Source: Eustoma russellianum (lineage: Eukaryota > Streptophyta > Magnoliopsida > Gentianales > Gentianaceae). Taken from it: a stretch of 64,000 nucleotides of DNA. The stretch is from the NCBI GenBank assembly GCA_036186865.1, contig AP025065.1, positions 12,577,192 through 12,641,191 on the forward strand, given 5' to 3'. The translations under genes and the position numbers were made by a program. Shown in pieces: positions 23,932-35,207 of this stretch. The notes beneath the pieces are model-generated. The model did no database searches, was not told the origin of the DNA, and saw only the letters and a program-made list of their open reading frames with translations. Numbering within the stretch: the first letter of the stretch is position 1; each line of letters opens with the position of its first letter.

Positions 23932-25160
23932 GTTTATGGCATACCAACCAAAATCATGCCTATTTTTGAGCGTAAATTTTCATACGTGGCTTTATTAAGG
24001 GCTTTTGTGAATATGTCGGCTACTTGTGCTTCAGTACGGACATGTTCTATAACAATATTACCACTGTTTACATAATCACAAAGAAAGTGATATCGTACCT
24101 CTATATGTTTTGCCTTAGAATGTAAAACGGGGTTCTTAGACAAGTTAATAGCACTCATACTGTCACAATATATGGGGATGCGATTTACAGCTATTCCAAA
24201 ATCGGATAGTTGTATTTTTAGCCATAATAATTGTGTGCAACAAAGACTAATTATAGTGTGGCCACTTGTGCAACAATGAATTGACATGTATGCTTAATGT
24301 ATTGAAATATCCTTTTTACAGCATTATAGTGTGACACTTTAGGGTTACTTTGAAAACGAGCACACATACAAATACTAAACGTGATATCGAGTCTACTTGT
24401 AGTAAGATAAAGAAAAGAATCAATCATAGGCCTATACAAACTATAATCAAAGTCTTTTCCATTCTCATCTTTATCGAGTTTAGTGGTCACACTCATATGG
24501 GTGGGAGATGGTTTCAAGTTTTCAAAGTTAAACTTTTTAATCATGTCATTCACGTATTTAACTTGACTTATATGTATGCCTTTACTAGATTATTTAATTT
24601 GGAATCCAAGAAAATAATTTAACTCACCAACCATAGACATCTCAGATTCGGATTTTATGCACGTTTCAAATTCTTCGACTAGCTTATGACATGTAGATCC
24701 AAAGACAATATCATCAACATAAATTTGAATAATGAGTAATCCAATTTTTCTTGTTTCGAGAATAACGTACTATCTATGATACCTCTTTTAAATCCATTTT
24801 CTAAAAAAAATATAGCAAAACGATCGTACCAAGCCCTAGATGCTTGTTTCAAACCATATAGTGCATTCTTTAACTTATACACATGATTATGATATTTTAT
24901 ATCCTCAAAACCGGGTGGTTGTTTTACATATACTTCTTCATGTATAAAACCATTTAAGAATGCACTTTTTACGTCCATTTGATGAAGTTTAAAATTCTTT
25001 ATGCAAGCAATAGCAAGTGATAATCGTATAGCTTCTAAGCGTGCCACGAGTGCAATGTTTCTTCGTAATCTATTCCCTCTTCTTGATTGTAGCCTTGGGC
25101 TACAAGCCTCCCTTTGTTTCTAACGACTTTACGATCTTCATTCATTTTGTGTCTAAAGAC
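23932..25160 (-). pseudogene. RT and RNase H of Cop-3
   Basis: High to low: RT start VRNKGRLVAQGYNQEEGIDYEE near 25050-25130 (frame-broken), then 25047-24679 with KNFKLHQMDVKSAFLNGF, YVKQPPGFE and LKNALYGLKQASRAWYDR. The catalytic box LIIQIYVDDIVFG lies at about 24700-24735, with both aspartates present after a frameshift. 24553-24251 covers the YLTTSRLDITFSICMCARFQ block. RNase H at 24287-23934 reads IYCDSMSAINLSKNPVLHSKAKHIEVRYHF and VADIFTKAL. Three to four frameshifts break what was a single frame. Confidence 0.9.
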
Positions 25161-26630
25161 CTACTTTATGCCTATTATCGTTTTATCTTGTGGTCGGGGT
25201 ACTAAATCCCACACATTGTTTCTTGTGAATTGATTTAGTTCATCATGCATAGCGTCAATCCAAGAAGAATCATTCAAAGAATCAAACACATTCTTGGGTT
25301 CTATTTCAAATATCATATCATGGAATTGATTTATTTCATCTTGATTTATTCTTCTACGTGGTTGTACATCTTGTATTATGTCGCTTATGATGAGGTCGTG
25401 TGGGTGATCCATATGCCATCTTGGTTGATTATTCTCTAAGTTTTCATGCATTTCTAAGTGATCATGCATTTCTAATGTGTCGTGTTCGTCATGTACGATA
25501 TTTTCTTCTATATCATCTATCATGGGCTTTAGTTCAAAATCATCGTTCTTTTCTTTATTTATTTCATATTCACCAAATTCATTAAATTTCACATGAATAT
25601 ATTCTAAAATCTGTCTACTGATAGGATCGTAACATCTATATGCCTTGGAATTCACATAATATCCAACAAAGATGCATTCAATGGATTTAGACTCAAATTT
25701 ATCTAGATTATCTTTTGTATTTAAAACAAAGCATTTACAACCAAACACACGAAAATAATCAATCTTAGGCATGCGATCATTCAAAATTTCATGAGGAGTT
25801 TTGCTTATTTTCTTTCTAATCGATAAGCGATTAACTATATAGCATGCACAATTTACGGCTTCCGCCCACAAAAATCTAGGTAACTTATTTTCACATAGCA
25901 TGGTTTGCGCAATTTCTTGTAACGTCCTATTCTTTCTTTCTACTACTCCGTTTAATTGTGATATTCTAGGTGGCGAAAGCTCGTGTTTAATACCTTTTTC
26001 TTCATAAAATGCAATCATGTCCTTATTTTTAAATTCGCCGCCTCTATCGCTCCTAATCTTTTTCACATTTAAGCCATATTCATTTTCAAGTTGTTTTATT
26101 AATTTGGCAATCTCAACTGCACTATCATCTTTATTTGCAAGAAATAAAGTCCATGTATAGCGAGAAAAATTGTCAACGACGACAGATGCATAATGTCTCC
26201 CACCAAGACTTCTAGTACGACTAGAACCAAACAAATCAATGTGTAAGAATTCTAAGACTCTGGATGTGCTAATTTTATTCTTAGACTTAAGTGACTCACG
26301 TGTTTGTTTGCCTTTAATACAAGATTTACACAACTTAAAGTCGTCTAAATCAAGTTTAGGCAATCCTCGTACTAGATTCTTTCGTTGAAGTTTCTCAAGA
26401 GTTGAGATGCCAATATGTCCTAACCACCTATGCCACAAATTCACATTAGGTTCATTTGACATAAAACATTTTACTTTAGCGCCTAAAATGTCATCAATAC
26501 AAAGTGTAAAAATATTTCCTTCTCTTTTTCCTTTTAATACCGTTTCTCCGTTTTTATTTACAATATTACAATATGGATGAGTGAAGCACACATCGAAATC
26601 GTTGTCAAGAAATTGTGAGATGCTAAGCAA
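25161..26630 (-). CDS. GAG-pre-integrase and integrase segment of Cop-3 pol (open, 489 codons)
   Basis: An uninterrupted frame through the integrase, which would join element DNA to the genome. His67 and His72 (WHRWLGH) with Cys101 and Cys104 (CKSCIKGKQ) form the HHCC zinc site. Asp132 (HIDLFG), Asp195 (SDRGGEF) and Glu231 (VVERKNRTLQE) are the catalytic triad, with 35 residues between the last two. Residues 300-360 hold the FGCKCFVLNTKDNLDKF and FVGYYVNSKAYRCYDP blocks. The first Met is not a true start: protease code precedes it in another frame, and a stop at 25161 cuts it before RT. It is therefore a fragment of a broken pol and not a gene of its own. Confidence 0.88.
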   Translation of the reverse strand: MLSISQFLDNDFDVCFTHPYCNIVNKNGETVLKGKREGNIFTLCIDDILGAKVKCFMSNEPNVNLWHRWLGHIGISTLEKLQRKNLVRGLPKLDLDDFKLCKSCIKGKQTRESLKSKNKISTSRVLEFLHIDLFGSSRTRSLGGRHYASVVVDNFSRYTWTLFLANKDDSAVEIAKLIKQLENEYGLNVKKIRSDRGGEFKNKDMIAFYEEKGIKHELSPPRISQLNGVVERKNRTLQEIAQTMLCENKLPRFLWAEAVNCACYIVNRLSIRKKISKTPHEILNDRMPKIDYFRVFGCKCFVLNTKDNLDKFESKSIECIFVGYYVNSKAYRCYDPISRQILEYIHVKFNEFGEYEINKEKNDDFELKPMIDDIEENIVHDEHDTLEMHDHLEMHENLENNQPRWHMDHPHDLIISDIIQDVQPRRRINQDEINQFHDMIFEIEPKNVFDSLNDSSWIDAMHDELNQFTRNNVWDLVPRPQDKTIIGIK

Positions 26631-26880
26631 GTTGTAGGATAGATTGCTTACCAGAAAGGCGTTGGAGATTTGAAGATGCTCGGATTTCCAATTGTTCCTT
26701 TTCCGATAATTCTTCCTTCGTTGTTATCTCCAAAGGTTATCGATCCACCTTTTGTAACCTTCTTCAATTTTGAGAACAAGCTTGGGTCACTAGTCATGTG
26801 CCTCGAGCAACCACTGTCAAGGAACCACTTGATTGATGTATCTTTTGATGTATGTGTTTCCTACAATGTATAACAACGAT
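26631..26880 (-). pseudogene. protease remnant of Cop-3
   Basis: The minus strand reads KWFLDSGCSRHMTSDPK near 26780-26840, with the copia protease active-site DSG, then a frameshifted GTIGN-like stretch and LQISNAFLVSNLSYNLLSISQ leading into the integrase frame. About 50 bases before 26880 the frame has stops. Confidence 0.82.
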
Positions 26881-28518
26881 TTAGGTACCCTTTATTTTGG
26901 GTCCTTAAGAGTTAGTCATTCAACCCTTTGCATGAGTACCTTTTGGTACCTAAAATTGGGTGACCTTTCACGGTCTTAAAAAAGGTGAGAAAAGAGATTA
27001 AGAAGCAATATAATAAATGTTAGATGCACGTCTATTTGGCCTATGGCCAAGAGTGTCATTATGCTCATAATAAGATTTTCGTTTTTGAAATACATTTGTT
27101 TTAGTGTGCATGGTGCATGATCTAAATGCATTTGTGTTGTATGAGCATCGTGTATGCATCAATGGTTTCCTTTCATATCTATACGCCACATGATTATATT
27201 TTGTATGAGATGAAGAATAATAAGCGCGACGAGATGAGATGAGTGGTGAACCAGCCGTCTTCTTAGGTTGTATAGTTGTCTTAAATGCATGCAATTTCTT
27301 AGATGAAGATAAGATAAATTTGGTTGACTTATTTTTTATTTCATTATCCTCAATGTATCCTGATCCGGTTTTATCATTTTAAAGCTTTTGGGAGGAAATG
27401 AGATGATCTAACATGTTCGTACCCGTATCGAACTGTTTTACCATTCTTTCTAAATCCGCGTTTCTTGATTTCAAATTTGAAATCTCGGCTTTCATTTCAT
27501 TATTTTTGGATGGTAATGATGAAACCTCTAATTTTAATGCATTAATTTTGCAAGACGACTCTTTTTTTGAATCGTTTAATTGAGATACAAGGTTCGTGTT
27601 AGAAGATTCTAACAACTTCTTGTCTTCAATTAACCGTTTCTTTTCTTTTGCAAGAGGCTTTGTGAATTTATACAATTCAAGATATTGACTAAATAAATCA
27701 TCATAACAGGGTTCGGAATCAGAATCAGAGTTAGAAGATACCTCGTTTGATGCTTTGGATGTAAAGTATACTTGTGCCGTTTCTTCTTCGGTTTCATTAG
27801 TCTCAGAGTCAAATGAGTAACTCTAAGTGGAGGCCTTGAGAGCTCTTCTTGTATTCCTTTGTTTGGGTTCTGAGACGAGTCTATTTTTGTTCCAATCCTT
27901 GTTACGGTTTTTGTTTGTCTATTTGTCCTTGTTCGGGCAGTCATATGATAGATGTCCAAGTTTTCCACATTCATAACACTTTATATCTTTATCGTTATTT
28001 TTATTTTTATTTCTCTTAGTTGAAACATCCTTAGGCTTATTCTTGAATGATTTTCTCATAAATTTTCTCAAACCTTTAGCCAATAATATTAGATCTTCGT
28101 TGTCCGATTCAGTGTCACTATCATCTACGTGATCGGAAGAGGTAGAGACGTATCTATTTGATTCAAAAGCAATAGTCTTACCTTGTTTTGATTTTGATTT
28201 CGATTTCCTTAGTGTAAGTTTGTTTTTGTATACCTTTAATGATTCGATTAGTTCCTCCATTTTTATCGATCTTGTTTCCTTACATTCTTCGATCGCCATG
28301 ACTTTGGAATTCCATTCGGATGGGAGGCTTCTTAGCACCTTTTGTATCTTTTCCTGTGTAGAAAATGCTTTTTCAAGAGACTTAAGGAAGTTTTAAATGT
28401 TAGTCAAGTGTAAATCCATATCAACAATAGATTTGTTTTGTAATAACTTGAAAGCCTTAAGGGTAGACATAAGCATGTTTATTTTGGACTATTTAACTTG
28501 ACTAGTACCTACATGTTT
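26881..28518 (-). pseudogene. gag remnant of Cop-3
   Basis: High to low: GTSQVK.SKINMLMSTL (28507-28440, with stops), VLRSLPSEWNSKVMAIEECKETRS and KMEELIESLKVYKNKLTLRK, then TESDNEDLILLAKGLRKFM. A CCHC knuckle, CYECGKLGHLSYDC, is at about 27938-27981. A frameshift follows. The next frame (27675-27379) is a charged, heptad-rich stretch (LAKEKKRLIEDKKLLESSNTNL) likely to form a coiled coil. Arginine- and histidine-rich code follows at 27294-26998 (DRLGHRPNR-like). The N-terminal half of gag is missing because LTR-T starts at 28520. Confidence 0.85.
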
Positions 28519-28621
28519 CTGTTGAGAAATTTGTTTGGATAATTTTGAAAGTCATGATTTTAAGTGGTGAATATATAAAAATATCATACATGATGTTATA
28601 TGTGTTTAAAAGTTGAAAAAG

Positions 28622-28872
28622 TTGACATCGATCTCTCAGGTTGTTGCACATCAATCGATCTATGTACATAGATCTCTCACATCGATCGATCCATGTAAAA
28701 CAGTGAAAGTTCAAGACCTTACAGTGAGACATCGATCTCTACACCTGAGACACATGAATCGATGTACATCGAACCCTCACTTCGATCGATCGATGTAGGT
28801 CAGAGACATTCTAAAACTTGCAGTGAGACATCGGATCTCTGAAGCTGAGGCTCTTCGATCGATCAATGTCTA
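28622..28872. repeat. ATCGATCGAT-rich module in LTR-T
   Basis: About seven blocks of ACATCGATCTCT or TCGATCGATC(A/C)ATGT, partly arranged as inverted copies, separated by CAGTGAGA and CTGAGAC spacers. Related blocks with CpG retained (GACGTCGATCGATCGACGT) occur in the Gyp-E LTR at 60302-60615. Confidence 0.75.
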
Positions 28873-30185
28873 GAGTTTTTAGAAATAATTTTCTAAAATT
28901 TGATAAAATGGTTGTTTTCATTTGTATATGATTTATACATGTTCATTATGTGAATATTATGTGTTCTTGGTTATTTTAAATATATCGTGACTAATGTGTC
29001 TTGGAAGCTTCTACAACTTACCAAAAAGGGCAAAATTGGTATTTTGAGTTTTGTAGGAACATGATATGGTGGATATATATCAAGGACTTATTCTCATCTT
29101 ATTTATCATGACAAAGATGATATTATGATTATTTCTGACCATCAGGGTCATTTCTAGAGTTTTCTCTCACCATGGGTATTTCTGGTATTTTCACTCAAGG
29201 AATCTCTTTAGCATATTATTATCTTCATTCTGGAGTTGAGTTATTATCTTGAAGATTATTTGGTGATTCTTTATCTTATTCTCTCAAATGATGATATTAT
29301 TGACTATAGCGGGATATGTGACGAGTTGTGATGTCGCATTCTATTTCATTCTTGAAGACCCTCTTATATATGTTATGGGAGCATATTTATCATCATATTT
29401 CAGAGAGTATGAAGGTGTTCAAGGTGTGCAAATGATCACAACATACAAGAAAAAATTATGGGAATTTTGGTGTTACATGTTGACATAATCTTGTCAATTA
29501 TTATTTGGTGATTTCTTCTTCAAAAATCTGAGTTGATACAGATTTATGCAAGCTCAAAAACGTGTATTATACAGTTGGATATGATGATGTACTCATTTTA
29601 TATCTTGGTGACAAGTGGACTAACCAAAAAGGAGCTAGTTGGCGAAATTGCCAACTTGGAAATTTTATTTTTGAATCCAACGGCTATAAGGGTTTTTGGA
29701 GCTGAATTTGTTGGTCAAATGGCAGCCCTCACATGCCCTATTCTTGTGCAAAGAGTTGAGGATATTTTGGTGGAATTATCCTCCCTTATTATCTTCAAGT
29801 TACAACAGATAATCAAGGCTATTTTTTTTTGAAAGCGTCAAGGCTATTTTTAATGGAATTTTTTTAATTAAGTAGCCAACTGCTGCTAGGCTGAATTTTG
29901 AGATGATTTTTTATTTGAATGTGTCAATTCTCACATTCCTATTATCTTGTCAAGGAGTTGAGAAGATGATGGAGTTGTTATGGTCATATTATCTTCAATT
30001 TCCAAGCAAAATTCCAAGTCATTTTTAGTTGAAAAATTCGGCCAACATTATTGTGCCAAGATGGACCAATCATTTTGTCTCATTTTGCCAAGTGTACAAA
30101 GGCCAACCAATGATGAGAAGACACTTGGACTTGATGATGAAGATGGTGACACATGTGTATTCTTATCTCCAAGGCTCAATTCACA

Positions 30186-30196
30186 CTATAAATAGG
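30186..30196 (+). promoter_or_regulatory. TATA box in LTR-T
   Basis: CTATAAATAGG, a near-perfect plant TATA box, followed by a purine-rich leader with GAAGAAGATGAAACACAC. Confidence 0.65.
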
Positions 30197-30966
30197 AGGC
30201 AATGGTGAAGAAGATGAAACACACTTGAAGCTCACTTGAAAGCATTTGTTGAATTTTCTAGCTATCATCTTCTTCTTGTTGTTCTTGTTCCATTCTTTGT
30301 AGCAAACGTGTTCTTGTTGTATTTGTTGAGCTACAAGCCTCTTGGGCTTCATTTGTAATATTGATTATCCATTTCTATAAGGCTACATCAATAGGTGGTA
30401 GAGGTGTTGCAACTAAGTGTTGCTTAGAAGGTGTTCATCCAAGTCTTGAATAGGGTTGGTGTATAACCCAAGGATCAAGTTTGGTTCTTGTTGTAAGGTG
30501 ATTCGTTTCTTACTGAAATCCAATGAAAGTGTTCCTTGGGACTGGAGTAGGTCACATTGACCAAACCAGGATAAATTCTTGGTGTTCTTGTCTTGTTTCT
30601 TCATTTCTGCATTCTGTCCGTTTTTACTGCAGTTTTCACACAATTTCTCACATTTTGAAAAAATAGCAAAACACTTTCAAAATTCGTGATTTTTGCTGGA
30701 GTTATACTTTAGACTGTTAACTTTCATTTGCAATAAGAATCACTTGATTTGAGCAAGGAAAAGTTAGTCGTTCAGTCTTTGTAAGATAACTGCTCCAATC
30801 TGGCTGCAACCTGACCAGTTTTGAGAAAACTTGAATTCTGTATTAATCAAGAATTGTTTAAGATCAGGGCCTTTTGGAAACATCAACTACACATCCTAAG
30901 GAGTGCTTTGATATAAAGATCAACTTTTTTGGTTGAGTATTTAAAGAGAAACACGTTTTTCAAAAT

Positions 30967-32904
30967 ATGCAAGTTTCTAGGACGAAACTTTTGTAAGGGA
31001 GGAGGAGTTTTATGTCCGAGTTTTTCTTTTTTTTTGGAAAAAGTAATATAAAATATTAATTTTTATCTTAAATTTAAATAGAAAGATAAGTATTTGATCA
31101 GATATAATTTAGGAATCTTAATCCTAAACTAACTACGAAACTATCTAAAACCTATCCATACCACTTAAGTTACCCTAATCAAACCCTAAAAGACTTATAT
31201 ATATTTGGCCTGCCATTCACCTCACCTATTTTTGCACCAACTCTCGGCAGCCTCAGCAAACTCGGCCGATATCCCCCAGCAACAAGAAAACCAACAACAG
31301 CAATTAACTTTTCCTTCCTTCATCCATCGGCTGGACACAGTAAGTGGAGAAGAAAATTAATTCGTCCCTAACAAGCCCTAATCCAATCGTATGGTATAGT
31401 ATATTGAGACAGGTAAGTAATCTCCCTATACTTGCTATGTTTTGCAAAAAAAAATCTATACATTTATGTTGATTATAACATTGGATCATGCATAAGTGTT
31501 ATTGTTTTCATAGTTTGTTATATCCTTGTGGGTGTTATGTATGTTGGCCGATTATGTGCTATGTGGTATATATACATACATGATCTTGGTTTATGTGCAC
31601 AGGACAGGCCGTGTGTAGGTGGCAGTAATATATATGTATATTTTGAGGGATTCTACATGAAATAAATATTGCATGTGTGTTGTTTTTTTTTAAAAATAGT
31701 CAAAGAAAGAAGTGATGTGTGCTGGAGGGGAGGGCATAACGAGGTTCAGTATGTACTAGGGGTTCTAAAAGGAAAATGGGGGAATTTGATTATAAATGTG
31801 ATTCTTTTAGTGATGTGAGATTTTGAAGGGTATATAGGTATTGTATAATAGTTATATGTATTTAAAATTGAAAATCTTATATATTAAGTATGTAAGTAAT
31901 CTTGCTATACCTGCTATGAATTTGTGAAATCCGTACGTTTATTTTCGTATCAAAATATGGATCATACATAAGTATATGTTAATGCATAGATGAATGTATG
32001 TATAGTGCCGTATATAGATGAATGTATAAATAGATGAATGTATATTTTATATAAATATAAAATATAAATAGATGAATGTATGTATAGTGCCGTATATAGA
32101 TGAATGTATGTATAGATGAATATATAAATATTGGTAACATATTCACATGTGGGCCAAAAGTGTATTGAATTGAAGATTTGTAGATATAATTTTAAGTGAT
32201 ATATAATTCATGAATATAAAATGTGGATTTCTAAGTCTGTGTACGTGTGCTGTTTGTATATATGAAAATGTTGTGAAATTACCATTGTTGCTTGAACTCA
32301 TGGCCGATTTATAAAACTTTATATTCAGCAAAACATATGTATATTTTGAGACTTAATTCTTTCACAATTTTTTTATATGTATAAGATGTAAAGTGTATAT
32401 ATATATATTATGTGATGGCCATGTTGAGTTTTCTTTACAAAATTGGTACATGGCTGAAAGTTTATTTTTATGACAATGAATTTTGGGGCTGCCATCACTG
32501 ACGTGCAGCACCCTTATTTATATATGGTATATATGTATAAAGAATTATGAAATCATAGTTTTATTGTATGTGACAGCCAACGGTTGCTAAATTGTCTATA
32601 AAAGAATTGTTGGGCCGCTGCACTGAACCTGCGATACATATTTATATACAACTTGTAAATGTGTGTAGGGCTTGAAAGTTACAAAAGTAATAAATGTTAT
32701 ATGCCCTTGGATATGTACAAGTTTGAAAGGCGAAAGTTTTTTTCTTGTAAATTGATAATAATAGCCTCAACTCAGTGAAGATAATAAATAATTTTCAAAG
32801 CCATAAGATTTATACAAGTTATATAGATATGCCTTGTATTTACTTTCTTGTATATGAAATTATAATATTGTATCGTGTGTATATATATGTATATAAGTAT
32901 ATAT
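30967..32904 (+). repeat. Gyp-G: gypsy 3' tail and LTR fragment
   Basis: 30969-31007 reads GCAAGTTTCTAGGACGAAAC and then a GGGAGGAGGA purine tract. This is the signature tail that precedes the LTR in the chromodomain gypsy elements of this window (compare the minus strand at 41038-41085). The LTR starts near 31008 and has a TATATATAT box (31197-31205), a leader with CTCGGC repeats, and AT-rich sequence to the microsatellite at 32905. No gene is present. A 25-30 bp minisatellite lies at 31985-32130. Confidence 0.65.
31985..32130. repeat. GATGAATGTAT minisatellite in Gyp-G LTR
   Basis: Repeated ATAGATGAATGTATGTATAG and GTGCCGTATATAGATGAATG units, four to five imperfect copies. Confidence 0.75.
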
Positions 32905-32910
32905 ACATAC

Positions 32911-32958
<48 letters not shown>
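32880..32958. repeat. TA / CATA microsatellite
   Basis: An ATAC/ACAT run followed by about 18 AT dinucleotides, lying exactly between the Gyp-G LTR and the LINE fragment. Confidence 0.9.
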
Positions 32959-32959
<1 letters not shown>

Positions 32960-32960
<1 letters not shown>

Positions 32961-33352
32961 ACATCATCAATCGCAAAATGGCGGCATTTTATTGGGGCAG
33001 TAGACATCATTGGGTATCCTGGACAACGATTACAACGCCCCGGGAGGAGGGCGGATTGGGGATTCGGAATCTATTCGAGTTACAAACGGCGTATCAATGT
33101 AGAATTTGATGGTCATATCACCAACAAAAAACACTTTGGAGTAACTACATGTTTGCTAAATATGGTCATCGTGGTGATTATCTGCCTCGCCTACCAGACT
33201 CCCCGGTGTGGAAACTCATTTGTAGAATTCACCCTATCTGTTTGGCACAATCAGAAGGGCAGGCGACACATCTTACATGGACTCCAACGCCAACGGGGGA
33301 ATTCTCTCTGCGTAGTGCATATGACATATGTCGAGCCCCTGGTCCATCATTT
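32960..33352 (+). pseudogene. LINE (L1-type) ORF2 C-terminal fragment
   Basis: One frame from 32960 reads AAFYWGS, HHWVSWTTITTPREEGGLGIRNL, one TGA after QTAYQCRI, then LWSNYMFAKYGHRGDY, PDSPVWKLICRIHP, and finally WTPTPTGEFSLRSAYDICR. The block PREEGGLGIR, the W..Y...KY stretch and G.FS..SAYD are typical of the region after the RT core in plant L1-like ORF2 and related zinc-binding RT tails. The fragment is GC-richer than its surroundings and has only one stop. It is joined on the left to a TA repeat and on the right to a SIRE LTR piece. RT core, endonuclease and poly(A) tail are absent. Confidence 0.8.
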
Positions 33353-33360
33353 CAATGTGA

Positions 33361-34490
33361 GACTTGTCTTACATTTTTGTTTGCTCTTCTTCTCCTTTTT
33401 ATTTAGCTTTGGCCGCCCACTCTAGGGCTCCTTTTCACCTTGGAAATTCTGTTTTAGGTCCCTGGAAGAATTCCTTGTGTATATGTAATATCAACTTGCT
33501 TACTTGGCACAACTTGACTGGATGGTTGTCTTGGCGTTGCTTTCTTGGCACTCCTTGATTGGATGAGATTTTTCAACACTTGATGACTGTAAAAATCTGA
33601 GAATAACACTAAAAAAATGTGCCAAAATAGTAGTAAAAACCTTGTCAAATATCATACAATTAATCCCACTTAATTTGCAAGGGAAATTGGTCTCCATTAT
33701 GACCAAGAATTCGGCCACTCCTTTGTCTCACATGCTGAAATTTTCAGCATGTGCTAAATCTCAAGATCTTCAAATTATTGCCATAATATTATTACATCAA
33801 TCCCTTGAAAATGGAGAAGCAAATTTGTTACAATTAAGACTCAAATTTTGGCCACCCTTAACTTACACATGCTGAATTTCAGCATGTGTTACATTTGTAG
33901 CAAAGTTTAAAACATTACCTTATGTAGCTTCCTCCATTATGTCACTAACCTTGTGTAGTCCATTCTTCACCAATCAAGATGCCAACTAAGCTCCATATAA
34001 GCTCCATCAAGCTGTATTAGGCGTGTGATGTAGGATTTCCATGTGCTGAATTTTATTTTTGTAAGCTTTTTAAAATAGTGCACAATAATTGTACACATAT
34101 GGTATATTCCAATCAGCCCTAGTTTGAATATTCTAGAACACTTTAGTATGTATTGAATATGTAAAAAGTGTCTAGATACATGTTACATGCCATGCCAAAA
34201 ACGTTCCATGTGTTGTGTTCGTAGAAAACCGAATTTTCGACTTTTGTCGATTACGCGATTTTTCTCCGATTAAATTCCAACTTTTTGCACATGTTATATA
34301 TATATTATGTCACACATAATATACATAAAATAACTTTAATATTCAGCTCTAATGACTGATCAAAGTGGCGCCTACATGTGACAAAAACTTGAATTTGGAA
34401 TCTCCACAATTCGGGCTTAATTGGAGGTGATTTGTGTGTGCCAACATGGAATGATTTTATGGATGAATATATCAACAAATCACAAACGGA
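33361..34490 (-). repeat. SIRE-like LTR fragment (copy S2)
   Basis: It matches the inner part of the LTRs at 21059-23718 and 46510-49357, for example TTGCTTACTTGGCAC.AC at 33494, CATGCTGAA.TTTCAGCATGT at 33730 and 33868, and the TCGACTTTTGTCGATTACGC hairpin at 34237-34256. Both LTR ends are missing, so it is a truncated piece. Small frames inside it are not genes. Confidence 0.85.
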
Positions 34491-34620
34491 CAAGTTATCT
34501 TGGCGAAATCAAGATAAGACACACGACCAGCATCAAAAACCCTAAAGGGCGCCTCATTTTCCTATAAAAGGAGAGGAGAAAAAAATGTTGAAAGCCCTTG
34601 CACCTTCTGAAAGTCTCAGG
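34491..34620. other. short unassigned stretch with TATA-like box
   Basis: 130 bases between two LTR pieces. It holds CCTATAAAAGGAGAGGAG (34560-34577), which resembles an LTR promoter and leader, but no LTR end or coding sequence is visible. Possibly a sliver of another LTR. Confidence 0.35.
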
Positions 34621-35183
34621 TGTTGGATTTATTCAAAATCCATAAACAGGGTGTGTTTAATCGACTCAATAGTCAAAGTAACAAAATGTGGAAATTATAC
34701 TTTACTCCATTGTTGATGTTAATCTGTCCACCACGTAATGCTCCTGCTGGTGATGAATCTGGCGTGATCCAATGATTCATGATCTCCCACTAATTTTTGA
34801 TGCAACCCTCAAACGGATTCAACAATTCACTGCTTTACCCGATAGAAAGGCTAGGCAGTATGTGCTTTATTAAAAAAAAGGCACACCCTCCCTCTTTTTA
34901 ACTACATGGAAAGTGGGTTGAGGAGGTGTAACCCATCCTCCTTTATATAGATGGAGAAAAGGAAGAATCCTGATGTGTATATAGTTCAGAGTTGTGTCTG
35001 AAACTAAACCTTCTTCCTTTATAGATAGAGATTTCCTTATACCAAATACCTGAGGATATACTTGATATTATCATCAAGTTATATTTATCCGATATTAAAT
35101 ATTATTTAATATTTAATAATAAATATTATTATCTAATATTTAATATTAAATATCATTTAATATTGAATTATTATGTACCAACA
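34621..35183 (-). repeat. solo LTR of a short-LTR copia-type element
   Basis: A 563-bp unit bounded by the inverted ends TGTTGG and CCAACA. On the minus strand it runs from TGTTGGTACATAATAATTC to AATAAATCCAACA. A TATA box (CTATATAAAG, 34941-34950) and an AT-rich palindromic start (TTAAATATTA repeats, 35094-35166) lie inside. No PBS or purine tract flanks it. The flanking five bases (TCAGG and TTTTC) do not match, so no target duplication is visible. Confidence 0.7.
34941..34950 (-). promoter_or_regulatory. TATA box in solo LTR
   Basis: The minus strand reads CTATATAAAGGAGG about 235 bases from the LTR start. Confidence 0.6.
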
Positions 35184-35207
35184 TTTTCTACTAACCAAAC
35201 GTGGGTT

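Larger units (their letters stand above)
21059..28518 (-). mobile_element. Cop-3: SIRE-like Ty1/copia element, 5' end lost
   Basis: Minus-strand element with a 2.66 kb 3' LTR (21059-23718), RNase H, RT, integrase, protease and gag up to 28518, where LTR-T interrupts gag. The large coiled-coil gag tail, the LGG.HYA.V.VD.FSRYTW integrase and the long LTRs fit the SIRE/Maximus clade. No env-like frame exists between RNase H and the LTR. Its 3' LTR end sits inside the gag 5' region of Cop-2, so it inserted there. The integrase frame of 489 codons is uninterrupted, so it is less decayed than Cop-2. Confidence 0.9.
28520..30966 (+). repeat. LTR-T: SIRE-like LTR inserted in Cop-3 gag
   Basis: It begins TGTTGAGAAATTTG directly after the interrupted Cop-3 gag and lacks its last part, where Gyp-G sequence starts at 30967. 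A TATA box (30186-30196), followed by a leader with GACTGGAGTAGGT..ACCAAACCAGGATAAATT near 30540-30575, mirrors the 3' region of the S-type LTRs. Bases 28620-28870 hold a cluster of ATCGATCGAT and ATCGATCTCT motifs. No coding frame is convincing: the frames at 29288-30195 lie in LTR sequence and match no family I know. Confidence 0.75.

Noticed and set aside
29288..30195. Three plus-strand frames of 66-99 codons as possible host or env-like genes
   Set aside because: They lie inside LTR-T upstream of its TATA box, have no family motif or signal peptide pattern I can defend, and overlap AT-rich LTR sequence.
32775..33425. 216-codon plus frame across the TA repeat
   Set aside because: The frame runs through microsatellite sequence and is shifted relative to the real LINE frame, which is the one with recognisable motifs.
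34621..35183. Solo LTR formed by simple recombination with a target duplication
   Set aside because: The flanking five bases differ, so I kept the LTR call but not a clean solo-LTR history.
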